From Leptura quadrifasciata (Eukaryota; Arthropoda; Insecta; Coleoptera; Cerambycidae), in assembly GCA_963675555.1 (NCBI GenBank), contig OY776673.1, positions 16,918,351 to 16,982,350 on the forward strand: DNA of 64,000 nucleotides, written 5' to 3'. The translations under genes and the position numbers were made by a program. Shown here piece after piece: positions 46,006 through 58,098 of the stretch (its first letter is position 1; every line of letters begins with the position of its first letter). Below the pieces are notes generated by a model. The model was not told where the DNA came from. It saw nothing but the letters and a program-made list of their open reading frames with translations, and searched no databases.

Positions 46006-46439
46006 ATTCCTTTCAGACAATATATTAAAACTATTCGATAAACATGCCCCATTTATTACTTCGCGTATTACGAAACCATATGCACCCTGGTTAACAAGCA
46101 GCGTTAGGGATGTTAAAAAAGAAAGAAACCGTGCCCGAAGCAAATTTAACAGATCTAAAAATCCTCAAGTTTGGCTTTACTATAAATTTTTACGCAACTT
46201 TACTTTAACAGCAATTAGATCAGAAAATTTTTAACATTTTTAACATTTTTAAATTCCCAAATGCATAACTTTGATAAAAAGTTATTGTGGAAGGCTGTTA
46301 ATCTTCTTAATTTAAAGAAAAAACAAGAAATAAATATTCCTAGTAACTTGCGCAATCCTGATGATATAAATAATTATTTTTTGTCCGTGTTCTCTCCTGT
46401 CAATAATTGTCCTAACACATGTGTTTTGTTTGACAATAT

Positions 46440-47886
46440 TTGACTCAGATATTTAATTGTTGTTTGGAAACAGGTTTCTTTCCAGTAAATTGGAGTACTA
46501 CTGTTGTTAAACCTCTTCCTAAAACCAGCAATCCGGCCAATTATAGTGACCTTCGTCCAATACCGGCTTTATCAAAAATTTTAGAAAAAACAGTATACAA
46601 ACAACTATTAGAATATGTCTTAGCAAATAAAATTATCTTGACTTTACAGTCTGGGTTTAGGAAGGGGTATAGTACTACCACTGTGTTATCAAATGTTGTA
46701 GATGATATTCTTAGGAGTATGGACGGAGGCGATGCAACGGCTTTGGTATTGCTGGACTTTTCTAAGGCCTTTGACACCCTTGACCATGCTCTTCTCTGTT
46801 CAAAGCTCAGTTATTATGGATTAGATAATATCTCTCTTAGCTTCTTTAAATCGTATCTTAGTAATCGTCGTCAGACTGTAGTGTTAGATAATGAATATTC
46901 CCAGTTTGGATTTATTACCTCTGGAGTCCCACAGGGCTCAGTACTTGGGCCGTTGCTTTTTCTCATATACACAGCAGATATTTTTCAGACTGTTACGTAT
47001 ACGAATATGCAGATGACACTCAACTTTCCCTGTCTTTTAATTGTAATGATATTCAGTCAGCTAGTACTAAAATTAATATTGACCTGAAATCTATTGCGGA
47101 TTATTCTAAACAAAATAACTTGAAACTAAACGCAAATAAATGCAATTTTATCTGCTTCTGTCCTAAAAACATGCAGACAAGATTCCAAGAAAAATTAAAT
47201 TTAAAAATTGATGATAATCAAATAAATCATGTAAATGTTGCAAAAAATCTTGGCCTTTTTTGGATACTAAGCTTCGTTTTCGCGACCATATTACTCGTAT
47301 GGTAAAAACATGTTATTCTGCATTAAAACTACTTTATTCCAATGTGAGTATAATTAATTTTAAGATAAGAAAGAAACTTATTGAAACGCTTGTATTATCT
47401 ATCATAAATTACTGCATTACTGTATATTACCCATGTTTAGACAAAATTACGCAATATCGCCTACAAAAAATACAAAACAGTTGTTGCAGATTCATATTTC
47501 GATTAAAAAAATTTGATAGAGTTTCCGAAAGAATTAAACAGCTAGGTTGGTTGAATATTAGTAATACTTTTAAACTCCATATGAGTATATTTGTTCATCG
47601 TTTAATTTTTACATCCTCTCCACCCTATTTACGCGACAAATTAATTTACAGAAGAGATATTCATAACGTTAATATAAGATTCCCTAGTACTTTATCTCTC
47701 CCTAATTTTCGTTCAGCCATGTTTACTAGATCTTTCACATATAATGCTTGTACTATTTATAATTCACTAAAAAATGATTTAAAACATATTCAATTAACGG
47801 TTTCCGTAAAAAGGTTAAATCCTGCCTTATCGCAAGACAATAATATATGTGTGTCTGCGTACCTGTTTACTAATATTTTTGTTTAA
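46440..47886 (+). pseudogene. Reverse transcriptase and C-terminal part of ORF2
   Basis: 46440-47087: WSTTVVKPLPKTSNPANYSD with LRPIPALSKILEK, LQSGFRKGYSTTTVL, LLDFSKAFDTLDHALL (catalytic Asp), SGVPQGSVLGPLLFLIY. A frameshift falls just before the catalytic pair; the frame reading EYADDTQL at about 46999-47025 still has both Asp. 47120-47305 has LKLNANKCNFICF-type sequence and the LGLF block. 47260-47886 has DTKLRFRDHITRMVKTCY, ETLVLSIINYCITVYYPCL and a C-terminal region ending at 47886. About 50 RT N-terminal codons are lost near 46440. Confidence 0.87.
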
Positions 47887-48115
47887 TTTTTAATTTAATT
47901 AGTTTAATTTAATTTAATTTAATTAGTTTAATTTTTATTGTAACATGTATATATATCATCTCAATTTTCTCATTCATATTTTTCGTGAATGTAAATTTAT
48001 AGGGTTAAGTATAAAGTAGCTTTAAGCTAAACTTCGCCCTTTCCACATGTATTGTGTTTTTGTATGTACAATACTCTGGAAATAAAGACTTTTTATTATT
48101 ATTACTATTATTAAA

Positions 48116-48888
48116 GATTAACGCAGTATCTGGCAAACAGCGCACGGTGGGTAATTTGTAAGTCGTGGACAAAATTCTGCACAGTGCAATATAGCCATTA
48201 GAAAACCGAATAAAATTATATGTACTTAGGAAGTGGTTATTGAGGGGTTGAAAATAAATTTTGTGTTAAAATTTTGCAACTTTGAAAAGTGATTGCTTCA
48301 AAAAGTAAACAAGAAATATAGAAAAAATACAAAATATATGATTTCCAAAAAATATCTCCTTTTTTATGTATATCTATGGAAATTTATTAAACACATTAGG
48401 CAGTTATAATAATTTTAAAACCTAATATGTCGAATGAGATTTGGTTTTGAAATTTAACATCTTAAGCATAATAATTAGCTCGGTGACATGATACATAGAG
48501 CCCCGCACGGGGGTTGGGGGACGCGAAAGATCACCAACCTTATCTACATAAAATTTTACTTTCATCAGACATCCATGGAATTGATTCGTTTCGTCTATTT
48601 AGTGGACAGCGGCAAGTGGCCAAATACCTATTTTTAGTTATTGACTTAACAAAAATATTGTTTCTTGTGATTTTGTTGGGTTCATTTTATAATGAATTTA
48701 ATCTTTGCTCGCTTGAAATAGTATGAAATAATATGTAAGTTATGGGTAAGGCCTTTTGGGCATTTCTTTTTTCGATCCGACATTATGAAATTGAAATATC
48801 AAAGATTTCAATTAATTTTGCCTGTTCAGTAAGCATCATCAGGTTCAAATATATAGCCATGAACTCGTAGGACGCAAAATTTTATATC
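48116..48888. other. Unassigned spacer
   Basis: No supported gene. A short GC-rich spot lies at 48500-48530. Confidence 0.4.
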
Positions 48889-49202
48889 CAGGCTGTTGTA
48901 GCAGTGCGTCAATGTTCAAATGAAACACTATATATTATTATATTTTTGAATTGACACGTTAATTCTCTACGGTTTTTGTGAATAATATCCTATACCTAAA
49001 ATCGATATTTCCAGTTATTTTTACGTTTTCATTAAAAACCGTTAAATTATAATACTTTCCATTTCGAACTGATCTAGTAGCCATCATTTTGACATAAAGT
49101 GAGAATAATTGAAAGTTATGTTATTTGCGTTTAATTTTGTGACAAAAAAAATCATTTGAAAGGTTGTTTCATCAAGAACCTACCGCAGACTCCATCCAAT
49201 TA

Positions 49203-49591
49203 ATTTTTTTATACATTTATTTAACGTCGGCTTATTTCCGCTACTGAGGCCTAACACCGACGCCTGTAGACGAGACCAGGAATTTTACCGAACCTCTTCC
49301 CTTAGAAGAAGAAGAAGAAGAGTAGGAATCTTTTACTTGCCTAACATTTAATAGACAAGGGACCGACGGCTTTACATCTCCTCCGAAGGATGGTATATCC
49401 CTTATACAACCCTCGCCTAAGGTTGTATAGCTTCCGCGCATACACTGATATACAAGCCGCTGGAAGATATGTGAGGCGAGGACGCGGTCTTCGTTGGAAC
49501 AGTCACCCATCCAACTACTAACCGCGCCTAACGTTGCTTTACATCGCATATCGAAGTATGTACATAGTAAAGACGCACCTACGCTCGCCCC
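49203..49591 (-). mobile_element. 5S rRNA-derived SINE, copy 2
   Basis: About 90 percent identical to 26992-27380, same orientation. The box C region (GTTAGTAGTTGGATGGGTGAC) lies at about 49502-49522, with one change from copy 1 (ACTT to AGTT). It has an expanded (AAG)n run at 49304-49321 and an A-rich end at 49203. It interrupts the 5' part of the mariner-like element. A short AATT(T) at both edges may be the target duplication, but A-rich flanks make this uncertain. The 102-codon frame in it is not a gene. Confidence 0.83.
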
Positions 49592-50345
49592 AATTTGAGA
49601 GGTTGATGGAACGATTTGATAATACGGGGAAAGTGGAATATGAGAAAAAGGAACGAACGAAAAATGTAGGAAATGAAGAAACAGTGAAATTTTTGAATGT
49701 GATTGAAGATCCTCATCGCAGTATAAGAAAATTGGGACGAGAAAACGATGTAAGAAGATCTTCAGTCCATCGAATCCTACAAAAAAAAAATTTCATCCCT
49801 GTCACGTTCAACTAATCCAGGAATGATTGATAGGGCTTATGAAAACCGAATACAATTTTGTCAATGGGCAAGACAAAAAATAGGACAACAAAGAACTTTG
49901 ACTTTGTATTGTTTGCCGATGAAGCAACGTTTTATAAAAATGGACATGTTAATTGTCATAATTTTCATTATTACGACACAACCAATCCTTACATCTCACG
50001 AACAAATAGCCAAACAAGATGGTCGTTGAATGTTTGGGGATATGTGATAAGACTACATTATTTTGATGGACGTGTGAATGGTCAAATTTATTTGGAATTT
50101 TTGCAAGACAGCTTGGAAGAATTACTGGAGGATATCCCCAGGGAAATTAGGAAGAGAATGTGGTACCTTCATGATGGAGCACCTGTGCACTACAATGCAG
50201 TTATACACAAACATTTAAACGACGCTTTTCCAACTAGTTGGATAGAAAGAGGATGACCCCATAGTTGGCCTGCCAGAAGCCCTGATTTGACCAAAATAGA
50301 TTCTTTTTATGGGGCTATATTATGGAGCAAGTGTACAAAGCTCCA
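49592..50345 (+). pseudogene. DD41D mariner-type transposase, broken
   Basis: 49603-49815: helix-turn-helix with SIRKLGRENDVRRSSVHRILQKK (about residues 45-65 of that frame). After a stop: NRIQFCQWA. 49858-50256: FDFVLFADEATFYKNG (first Asp), RWSLNVWGYV, GQIYLEFLQDSLEELLEDIP and MWYLHDGAPVHYN (second Asp). After a stop at 50254: WPARSPDLTKIDSFYGA with the third Asp; 41 residues lie between the second and third Asp. The N-terminal part upstream of 49592 is cut off by the SINE. Same family as the gene at 18540-19640. Confidence 0.87.
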
Positions 50346-50422
50346 TAACTACAAAAGAAAATATGAATGAAAGAATAAGTTTTTCGGGAAATTGCATAGA
50401 CGTACTGAGAGGCCACTGTGAA

Positions 50423-51569
50423 TGTTAGAGAACACGATAAAACCCTCGATATACTTTTCGACGCTGTAACAAAATCCAACTTAGGAAATATTTCGCATGA
50501 AAAGCGTGCTTCACGTAAAAATATCGTGGAAGAGGTTTTTAATATTCTTAATCATATTTTCGCTCTACGGAGCGATTTTTGTGTAAAAATTCCAATAACT
50601 CATCAAGGAGCGTCATTTTAGAAAGTGTAGTAAATGTCGCTGCACAGGGACGTAATGTCGCCCCTACCACTAAAATTTAGAAAGTATAACAAAATTTTAA
50701 CAAAATTTAAAACCCTTTTACGAATCCACGTTGTTAAGCACTGCAACTCATGCGAGGTCTTAAATATGAGGACAAGTTAATCCAGCTTATATTCAAAGTA
50801 TATCTCGAGTTTTAGCGAAAATAGCCCTTAGTGACATGGGACCCCCATCATTTCCTAGCAGTCGATTTTGACAGGAAAATGATGAGTTTTAACGGGATTT
50901 GCTCTAAACCGGTTCCTCAGTGATTCGGTGTCAGAAAAGTATCTTTACCATGTACTCATATGTGCATGGGACCGCCTTGCCTGAACGTATGAAATTGTAA
51001 TTGCCCAAATATAATTCAAAGTCGTTGCGATTCAAGCATTTTCATGCTCCGAGGAGCGGCCAAAATTGATATTGAAATACAAATACGTGAATAGACAGGC
51101 AAGTAAAAGCCCACCAAATTTTATAAACATTGAACTTTTCTTGGATCTTTTTGTGTAATCGTTAGCTTACAAAATCGTTCCGTTCCTCACCATGTGTTGT
51201 ACACGGGCCGAACTATTGTTTGTTAAACATATTTCTTAAAAGTTGTTGTAAAACATAAATTTTTTTGAAAAGATTTAATATATATTTTTGAACTTTATAT
51301 TGTCTTTTAATTGCGTTTTTTAACAAAATTCCCTTTCAGGTATAATTTTAAGAAAGTGTTATAGTACTTCCAGTGTTAGGTTTATAGTGTTACGACGTCC
51401 AATAGATACCATCAGAGCAGCAGTTAAGCAAAAACGAACAGTAAGTATACATTTTCATATTATTCTCCGTCTGAAACAGTCGTATCGAATCCTTATTTTG
51501 TGAACATTAACATTCATTTTTTGAAATATATAAAAAGTCCTTCAGACTCCAAAAGATGAATTGTTCACA
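50423..51569 (+). mobile_element. 1147-bp TG...CA repeat, probable solo LTR (copy 3)
   Basis: Begins TGTTAGAGAACACG, ends GAATTGTTCACA, flanked by TGAA at 50419-50422 and 51570-51573. It sits just downstream of the transposase end inside the second mariner-like element. The leading 63-codon frame (50418-50621) and the exon-like block near 51339-51440 are conserved with copies 1 and 2. Confidence 0.75.
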
Positions 51570-52086
51570 TGAACAGTTCCTATAAAGAATAGGTATTATT
51601 AATTTCGTTAAATTAGGTTCAAAATAACTTTGAATTTCTAAAATAGTGCTAATTTTTGTATTACCTAATACCGTATTTTCTGTTCCTATTATTTATATCA
51701 ATATTAAACGATTATTTATACATTTTTAAGATACTCAAATATGATTTGTTTAAACTGTGAAAAAAATACTACTAAGGCAACCAAGACGCACCCAGAAAAA
51801 AATTTAATACTACTTTCAATTATTCTCACTTTATGTTAAAATCAGGGCTACTAGATCAGTTCAAAATGAAAAGTATTATAATTTAACGGTTTTTAATGAA
51901 AAAAGAAAAATATCTCTGAAAATATCGATTTTAGGTATAGGATATTATTTATAAAAATCGTAGAAAATTAACGTACCAGTTCAAAAATGCAATAATATAC
52001 AGACCATTACATCTGAAAAAATTGAGAAAATTCACTTTGAAATATCCTGCATTAGCGGTAGTGTAAAATACACCCTGTATAATTGT

Positions 52087-52305
52087 CTAGCTGATAGCTC
52101 AGTCGGTTAACGCGCGAGGTGTCAATCGCGATTAATCAAACTGGTATGTTATCGTGTTCAAGCCCCAGCTCCAAAACTAGTAACGTCAAAGGAAATTGTT
52201 GTAGTCTTCGTTATTCGATGTGTAACCCCCTCCCGAAGCTCTGGCTTTAGATTTGGGAGTTGTCTAATTTATGCTCTGTTTATTATTATTTATTTATTGT
52301 TTCGA
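52087..52305 (+). mobile_element. tRNA-like sequence, probable SINE
   Basis: A box TAGCTCAGTCGG (52095-52106) and B-box-like GTGTTCAAGCCCC (about 52153-52165). An acceptor-like pairing AGCTG/CAGCT encloses them, and an anticodon-arm-like CGCGA...TCGCG stem is present. The B box is imperfect and the region between anticodon arm and T arm is too long for a normal tRNA. The unique body after 52172 runs to a (TTA/TTTA) rich end near 52305, so a SINE or retro-pseudogene fits better than a functional tRNA. It starts only ten bases after the mariner-like element ends. Confidence 0.5.
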
Positions 52306-55260
52306 TACATATAAATCATTAGGTGTTTATTTTCATTAAGGTTGCACATATTCGGATGAAGCCCTTTTTCAATGTAGTATTATCATTCTATACGGCGATC
52401 TACTTGATACCACATATCGTGGCGGAGCACTAAATACGTGGGCTCCATTTTAGGTGGTGAAGTCAGGTTTCTATATCGTTCAATATTGTATCAGGGGCCA
52501 ATATAAAATCTGGAATGTTCGGCACAATGTTGATATAAAATAATGTAATAATGAAATTTGCCCTATATTGGTTTACATTAATGAACCAGGTTAAATTTCC
52601 GATACTGGTAGTATAATGTAGAACAATTTTGTCCTATATGTGACGTAAACAATAGGCCTTGCTGGAGAAAATCGGATGAACATTTTTTGGCCCAATATCC
52701 GTAAGGCAATATTCTGTGGTGATGACGAAGTAACATTATACCTACTATCATTTTACCTAAATCTCTTAATTTGATTTTCCAATCTTTTACTCCATTTTTA
52801 CAATCGCCTATATTTTAATTTTTCATGTTTCGCCTTATAATATTTGAGCATCAAATCAGTTCATCTATATCTGTTCAACAAAAAGAGAAATTTACAATCC
52901 ATAACTAATAGTAAATTATACGGGTACAATTAACCAAACGACTTCTGGCGCTGGAGTTGACTGTATGCGAATAAAGTATACCCTCTTGTAATCTCCTACT
53001 CTGCACTATTGCGCCGAGACAAATCTGTTGCATGTCGTTACATTTCTCCGTACACGACGCCCTACGTACGCGCCCAGAAGTATTTTCAATACTAAAATAA
53101 TGAAAATTCATTTTGCTCCAACATTCAAATTAATTCCTTTAACAGTAGAATCAGACATAATTTAAACAATAATTTCTTAAGCTTAGAAAAAAAAGGGATT
53201 CCACTTTAAAGGAATTTATATTCTTTAACATCATACACCCTGAAGGTCTTTTATTATAAAAGGGTTTAAGATGAAAATTAAGAAATATTTGCTAGATAAA
53301 GCGTTCTACAGTATATAATAGTTGCTGGATTCACAGCATCACTTTTTGGATAATCCAGCTTTAACTGATTCTATAAACTTAAGGCGGTTTATACTTAAAT
53401 GTTGTGATAACCTTATTATTTGGCATTTAATTAAGTTTGTACAGATTGTAGTTTGTTTTAATGTTAGATTTTTACTTTATATATTTTCTTATTATATTAA
53501 CTTAATATTTGGCCATACTGTAGAATTGCTAGTTTTATACATTTTACTCTATAATTTTACATTATTTAGCTTAACTATCATTTTGACTTGTGAAAACAGT
53601 TTTATGTAAACTGACAATAATAAGATACCTATCTACCTGTTTATTACTTACCTGCTTCACTTAAAGTTAAGTCATTTATGAACATAAAAATAAAATACTT
53701 CAAGAGTTATTAAAAATATTTTTTTCTCATAAACCCATTTAGAAATATCGCCGGCTAAATGTTAACTGGCTTATTGAAATAATGGTTTGTAGTTATTGTC
53801 TATCCAACTATTAAATAAAAATTATTGGCCATAAACTAGTAATTTCGAGCCATATACATTATACAACCTACATTCAAATAAAGTTTGTGGTGGGTATATA
53901 TCGCAAAGAAAAATTTCACACAATTTTAGTAGTGTTCTTTTAAAAATCAGACAAAAAACCAATCAGACAGAAGCTATCGGTGAGAACTGATTTCTGACAG
54001 TCGATTTGTATGCTAGTCAGTGGCATCCGCAAGATACTTCCCAGGGGTGCAGGTAGACTATTTCGTTTGTTGCATACACTTCAGAATCAGTTATTATATT
54101 TAAAAATACATTGGTGGCAATCTAATTTCCAGAAGAGGAAAATTTCTAGAAGTGGAAAGGCAATAGATATAGTTATTACAAATTCATTGAGCCTATGTCA
54201 ACACTTCTAACTGAAGTTGAAATGTTTGTTTGGTGATGACTGATGAAATAACCTCAAAGTTAACTGCAGTTTTACATGGATTCACATGAGTCATTATAAG
54301 GGACATAAAACTATTTTAAATCCCAAAAGTTAATTAAATATAGAATCAAAAATAAAAAGGAAATAGAAATACTGAATTTTATCATATTATATACTTTTTG
54401 AGTTTAAATTCCAAATTATCTTAAAAACTTTATACACTTTAAGTTGACCAAATGCCTTTTGATGCGTTCCTCTCAAACTGAAAACTTAAATCTTTAGAGT
54501 TCAACAGCTCTTTGTACCTAAATGTATAAGAATACAAGTAGTAAAAAGTTTAAATATTTCGCTAATGTGATTGGGATTGGGATTTGGGGAGTAATTTTCT
54601 AAATGTGATAGTTAACTTCCCAACTTGAATACCCTGCAAAAAAGAAATTAATACGTATGATACGAGTTGGTAGGGCATGCTTCAACAATAGTTAATTTAT
54701 TCTCCTTTAAATGAATCAATTTCCTCTTCGCTAAATTACATATATTTTAAGAAAAGTATTCAAGTACCTTCAATATTGACCTATTGCAGTTACTATATAT
54801 GCAGTATTACAAGAAGAAGCATTCTAAATAGCCAGAATAAAACATTGACTCTCAAAAAATCTTCCAAAACTATATGTTTGTTGTTTTAGTAGTAATTTAG
54901 TTAGCTAAGGGCAACTTAAAGTGAAATAAATCTTCTAATTTTTCTCATTAATCGTCTAATTTGAGTATCATTATCAAGTACTGGTCCATTTTTTCTGTCC
55001 CTAAGGCAATTAAACCATTTTACAGCTTATTCATGTATAAATCAGCATATAGTAAAGACTCAAAATTAAATTAGGATTATACGTTAATTAAATAAAAATT
55101 TAAGACTAACGGTAGAGCAACACAATCTCGAGATACTCCAGATCTTGTCAAAATTTTATTGAGATTATAGTCTCAAAAATAAGTATATTGATAAATTTCT
55201 ACATGATATAGTTTAAAAAATTAGCTCAAGTATTCATTTCTGTCTTCCAAAATATTGCAA
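52306..55260. other. AT-rich stretch, nothing assigned
   Basis: Several frames of 60-95 codons (for example 53322-53609, hydrophobic) exist but none has motifs or flanking signals. No repeat found by eye. Confidence 0.4.
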
Positions 55261-55271
55261 TTACTTACCCT

Positions 55272-55440
55272 CCCCATGCTTTACGAGACGCTAATGCTAC
55301 TGATCCTTCGTGGTGAGCTTAAGACTAGAGGATGTGGTCTTAGGTGGCAGACCGGATGTGGAATCAGGTAGCCTCTCGACCACAGAAGTACGTGAACCAC
55401 TGCGAAACTGACACCGGTACCATTTACTCTTCTTCAAGAA
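55272..55440 (-). other. Possible exon-like island, minus strand
   Basis: A roughly 170-base GC-richer island in AT-rich DNA ends, on the minus strand, at ATGGGGAGG|GTAAGTAA, a consensus splice donor. One frame reads RCQFRSGSRTSVVERLPDST, SGLPPKTTSSSLKLTTKDQ before a stop, with stops near the donor, so if it is an exon it may be non-coding or another frame is used. No upstream acceptor is convincing. Confidence 0.22.
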
Positions 55441-55659
55441 TTGTTATGAAAGAACTTAACACTGTAATGATACACTCATGAATGAATTGTGTTGCCTGGA
55501 CAGGTACAAGAAGCGTTCATTGATGGTGGAAATGTATATCTTAAGTTTGATTTAGTGTGTTAAGTATGTCCAAGGGCGCTAATAATATATATATTTATAT
55601 TGAATTCTATTGATATATTGGTAGAAAAGTTCGCATTACTTCATATTTTTTTTACTATA

Positions 55660-57000
55660 CAGGGTGATTCACATAGGCCGTTCGTTCGAAGTTGGAGTTG
55701 GATTACTAACATGAAACTTGGATGCAGTCATAATCGATCGTGCCTATTCTACCAAAAATATTTTCAGTCCATCAGCTATACAGGGTGTGCCAAAAGTCGG
55801 TACCAGCTTTCTTATTTTAAATGGAAACCTATAGTTTTTTGCATGATTCGATTGGCCTTAAAAGTTTGAGTTCAAACAACCCAAGTTATGATAACTTATC
55901 TATTACATATCAATTCTTCTGAAAAAATTGTCATTGCAGTAATTTACGAACAAATTTATATATCACAAACCGTTCAAAATAATGAAACCAAGTTGATGAA
56001 ACAGTTAGCCAGAAGTCCAGGCTAACACCATCTTCCCAAGCAAATGACAATTCTAACAATTTACTTAAAAGTATCTATGCATATCTTGAGTTACTGGCAT
56101 TTCTTGTAGTTGGCATTGGAAAAAATGTCAAATGCCAAAACTAGCCATTATTGTTTAATTGTTTTCTTATTGTCTCGATTAATAGGTGTAATTTTCATCA
56201 TGGAACATTATCCGAAAGATGTCTTTAATTTGTTTGTAATTTATGGTGAAAATAACAGAATAGCTGACAGAACATACCGCGCGTTCAATTTCAAGTATCC
56301 ACATCTGCCGCAAATGACAAAAGGTAAATTTCTTAGGTTTAAAAATAATTTTCTTGATAGGGAAAGTAGTTAACCTTTTGTGAGAACTAAACCTATAACA
56401 GGAAATGAAGATATTGAAGTTAACGGCCTGGGATATTTTCAAACATATCCACGTGCTTCCATCAGAATAGCATATGCTGGTTTAGGAATTTCTTATACCT
56501 CGTTGCAAAGAATTCTTTGTCGTCATAATATGTTACATTCGTATAAATTTATAAGGATACAAAACTACATCCCGGGGACTATGTACGCAGGATCAACTTT
56601 TGCGAAGAATTTTTGATAAGGATTCATGATCGTAATTTTTTACAAAAAATCATCTGGTTAGACGAAGCAAAATTCTGTCAGTTGTCAGTATTTAATCGAA
56701 AAAATCGACATTTTGTTGAGAAACTTTTAAAGAACGGCCTACGTAAATCATCCTGTATATTAAGAATGAATGTGTTGATGACATATGCAGTCGCAATCGT
56801 CTTAATTTTTCAAATTTCAACATTTAAATGTAAACCCATTTTAAGTGCTAGAAAAACAAATTATTCTATTGCAAAGTTTGTTTGAGTTACTGTGTACATT
56901 GTTACAAAAATATAAAATATATCATTTACAGGCCTATTGTCTCGAAAATATGCCAGAAATTACTTTCTAACCGAGCAGGGCGAGATCAAGGAAAGAAATT
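55660..57000 (+). mobile_element. Remnant of a mariner-type element (CAGGGTG ends)
   Basis: Two TATACAGGGTG termini occur in the same orientation, at about 55660 (CAGGGTGATTCACATAGG) and about 55777 (CAGGGTGTGCCAAAAGTC). A decayed plus-strand transposase follows at 56190-56830. No matching right end was found, so the 3' part is deleted. The first terminus may belong to a different, truncated element. Confidence 0.6.
56190..56830 (+). pseudogene. Decayed mariner-type transposase (DUF4817-like)
   Basis: 56110-56373: FNLFVIYGENNRIADRTYRAF and YPHLPQMTKGKFLRFKNNF, the arthropod N-terminal helix-turn-helix type. 56380-56616: EDIEVNGLGYFQTYPRASIR and LGISYTSLQRILCRHNMLHSYK, the second helix-turn-helix. 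56613-56885: RIHDRNFLQKIIWLDEAKFCQ with the first catalytic Asp and VFNRKNRHF. The second and third catalytic positions are not recognisable. Same protein group as the genes at 18.5-19.6 and 49.6-50.3 kb but clearly more diverged. Confidence 0.7.
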
Positions 57001-58098
57001 GAACGCAGAGAAAATCTTAGAAGCTTTAATATATTCCCTTTGCTCAATAATCACATAAGACTTTTTAAACACAATCAAAATTATTTCAAATTTGCATTAA
57101 CTAGCAATTTTTAATATTCTGTGTTAGATGTTGTCCGACAGCCGATGTTTTTATTGTTTAATTGCTAAAACTACCTCAATGTATATCCTGTCCATTATTT
57201 TAATTTGTGCTTACATGAATATTCATTTTTTAATTGATATTTTTTGCGAGAGAAAGGCAAAAATGAATGGAGCATTCTTAATAACAGTTCCAAATAACCT
57301 TCACGGCGACGATGCACAAGTTCATTTACAATAGAGACTTATTAATACTATAAGTTTGTCTGAACCGGAGTTGGCATATAACAGCTTAAAACTGACAAAC
57401 CGGGTGTAAATATAAGAAAAATAGCTTAATGGTGAAAATTGTATCTATGACAGTAACAAATCAGTCGAAAATAGGACAAGAGATTTAAAAAAACGCTACC
57501 TTGCTTACGTTTCAATTATTAAACATAAACTTCCTCAGAATTTGCTAGCTATATTTAATATTGGGTACTACAACTTGAGACAATGGCATTACTCTAATAA
57601 ATATGATAAATACTGCTTTAATAATACGACCGATTAAACTCAATTAAATACACTTGAAATTCGATAAACTTTTGTAACAAGAATAATTAGAATATTAATT
57701 ATAATAACTTGTAATAGTATTTGCTTCGTCAAAATTATAAATTACAAGAATTCGAGCAAAAATATCTAGAAATTATATCAATTTAACAGTGAACAGGAAA
57801 ACATCAAAATGTAAAATTTCCTGTAGATATAGCAGTAGAAGTAAATCCGATTAAGATTTATAGCTATTAATTACAACCAACACCACATTAAAAACCGGTA
57901 CCAGCATTCTTGATCAGAGATTGAAATGAAATGGCAATGATTGTAGAATTAAAATCTCACGAATTTTGTTCTGATACAGAGTTGCTTAAGAAAAATTGTT
58001 ATTGGTGCGATGGGCTACCAAAATCATAGGAAACATTGAAAAAATATATGAGAAATATGTAGTTCTTAAAGCATAAACAATCCAAGACCGTGTAGTGT
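57001..58098. other. AT-rich spacer, nothing assigned
   Basis: No supported gene or repeat. Confidence 0.4.

Larger units (their letters stand above)
44830..48115 (+). mobile_element. Near full-length CR1/Jockey-like LINE
   Basis: Plus strand, in order: end of a gag-like ORF1 with zinc knuckles, ORF2 endonuclease, RT, C-terminal region, 3' UTR and a (TTA)n tail at 48097-48113 after AATAAAG. ORF1 and ORF2 overlap by 11 bases at 45202-45212. ORF2 is broken by one TGA, several frameshifts and a deletion between endonuclease and RT. The 5' part of ORF1 is missing or starts near 44830. The most complete LINE of the window. Confidence 0.9.
48889..52077 (+). mobile_element. Second mariner-like (DD41D) transposon with long TIRs, containing two later insertions
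   Basis: Right arm about 51800-52077 ends ACACCCTG next to TA. The left arm, 48889 to about 49135, is its diverged inverted copy, clearest where ATCCTATACCTAAAATCGAT and CTTTAACATAAAGTGAGAAT-like blocks recur inverted. Inside are a 5S-derived SINE (49203-49591), a plus-strand transposase (49600-50340) and a 1147-bp TG...CA repeat (50423-51569). Its size and architecture match the 17.9-21.1 kb element but the TIR sequence differs, so it is another family of the same group. Confidence 0.82.

Noticed and set aside
52087..52172. Functional tRNA gene
   Set aside because: B box and T stem are poor and the region before the T arm is too long; a SINE or pseudogene fits better.
53322..53609. 95-codon hydrophobic frame
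   Set aside because: AT-rich sequence favours Phe/Leu/Ile codons; no motifs, signals or repeats support a gene.
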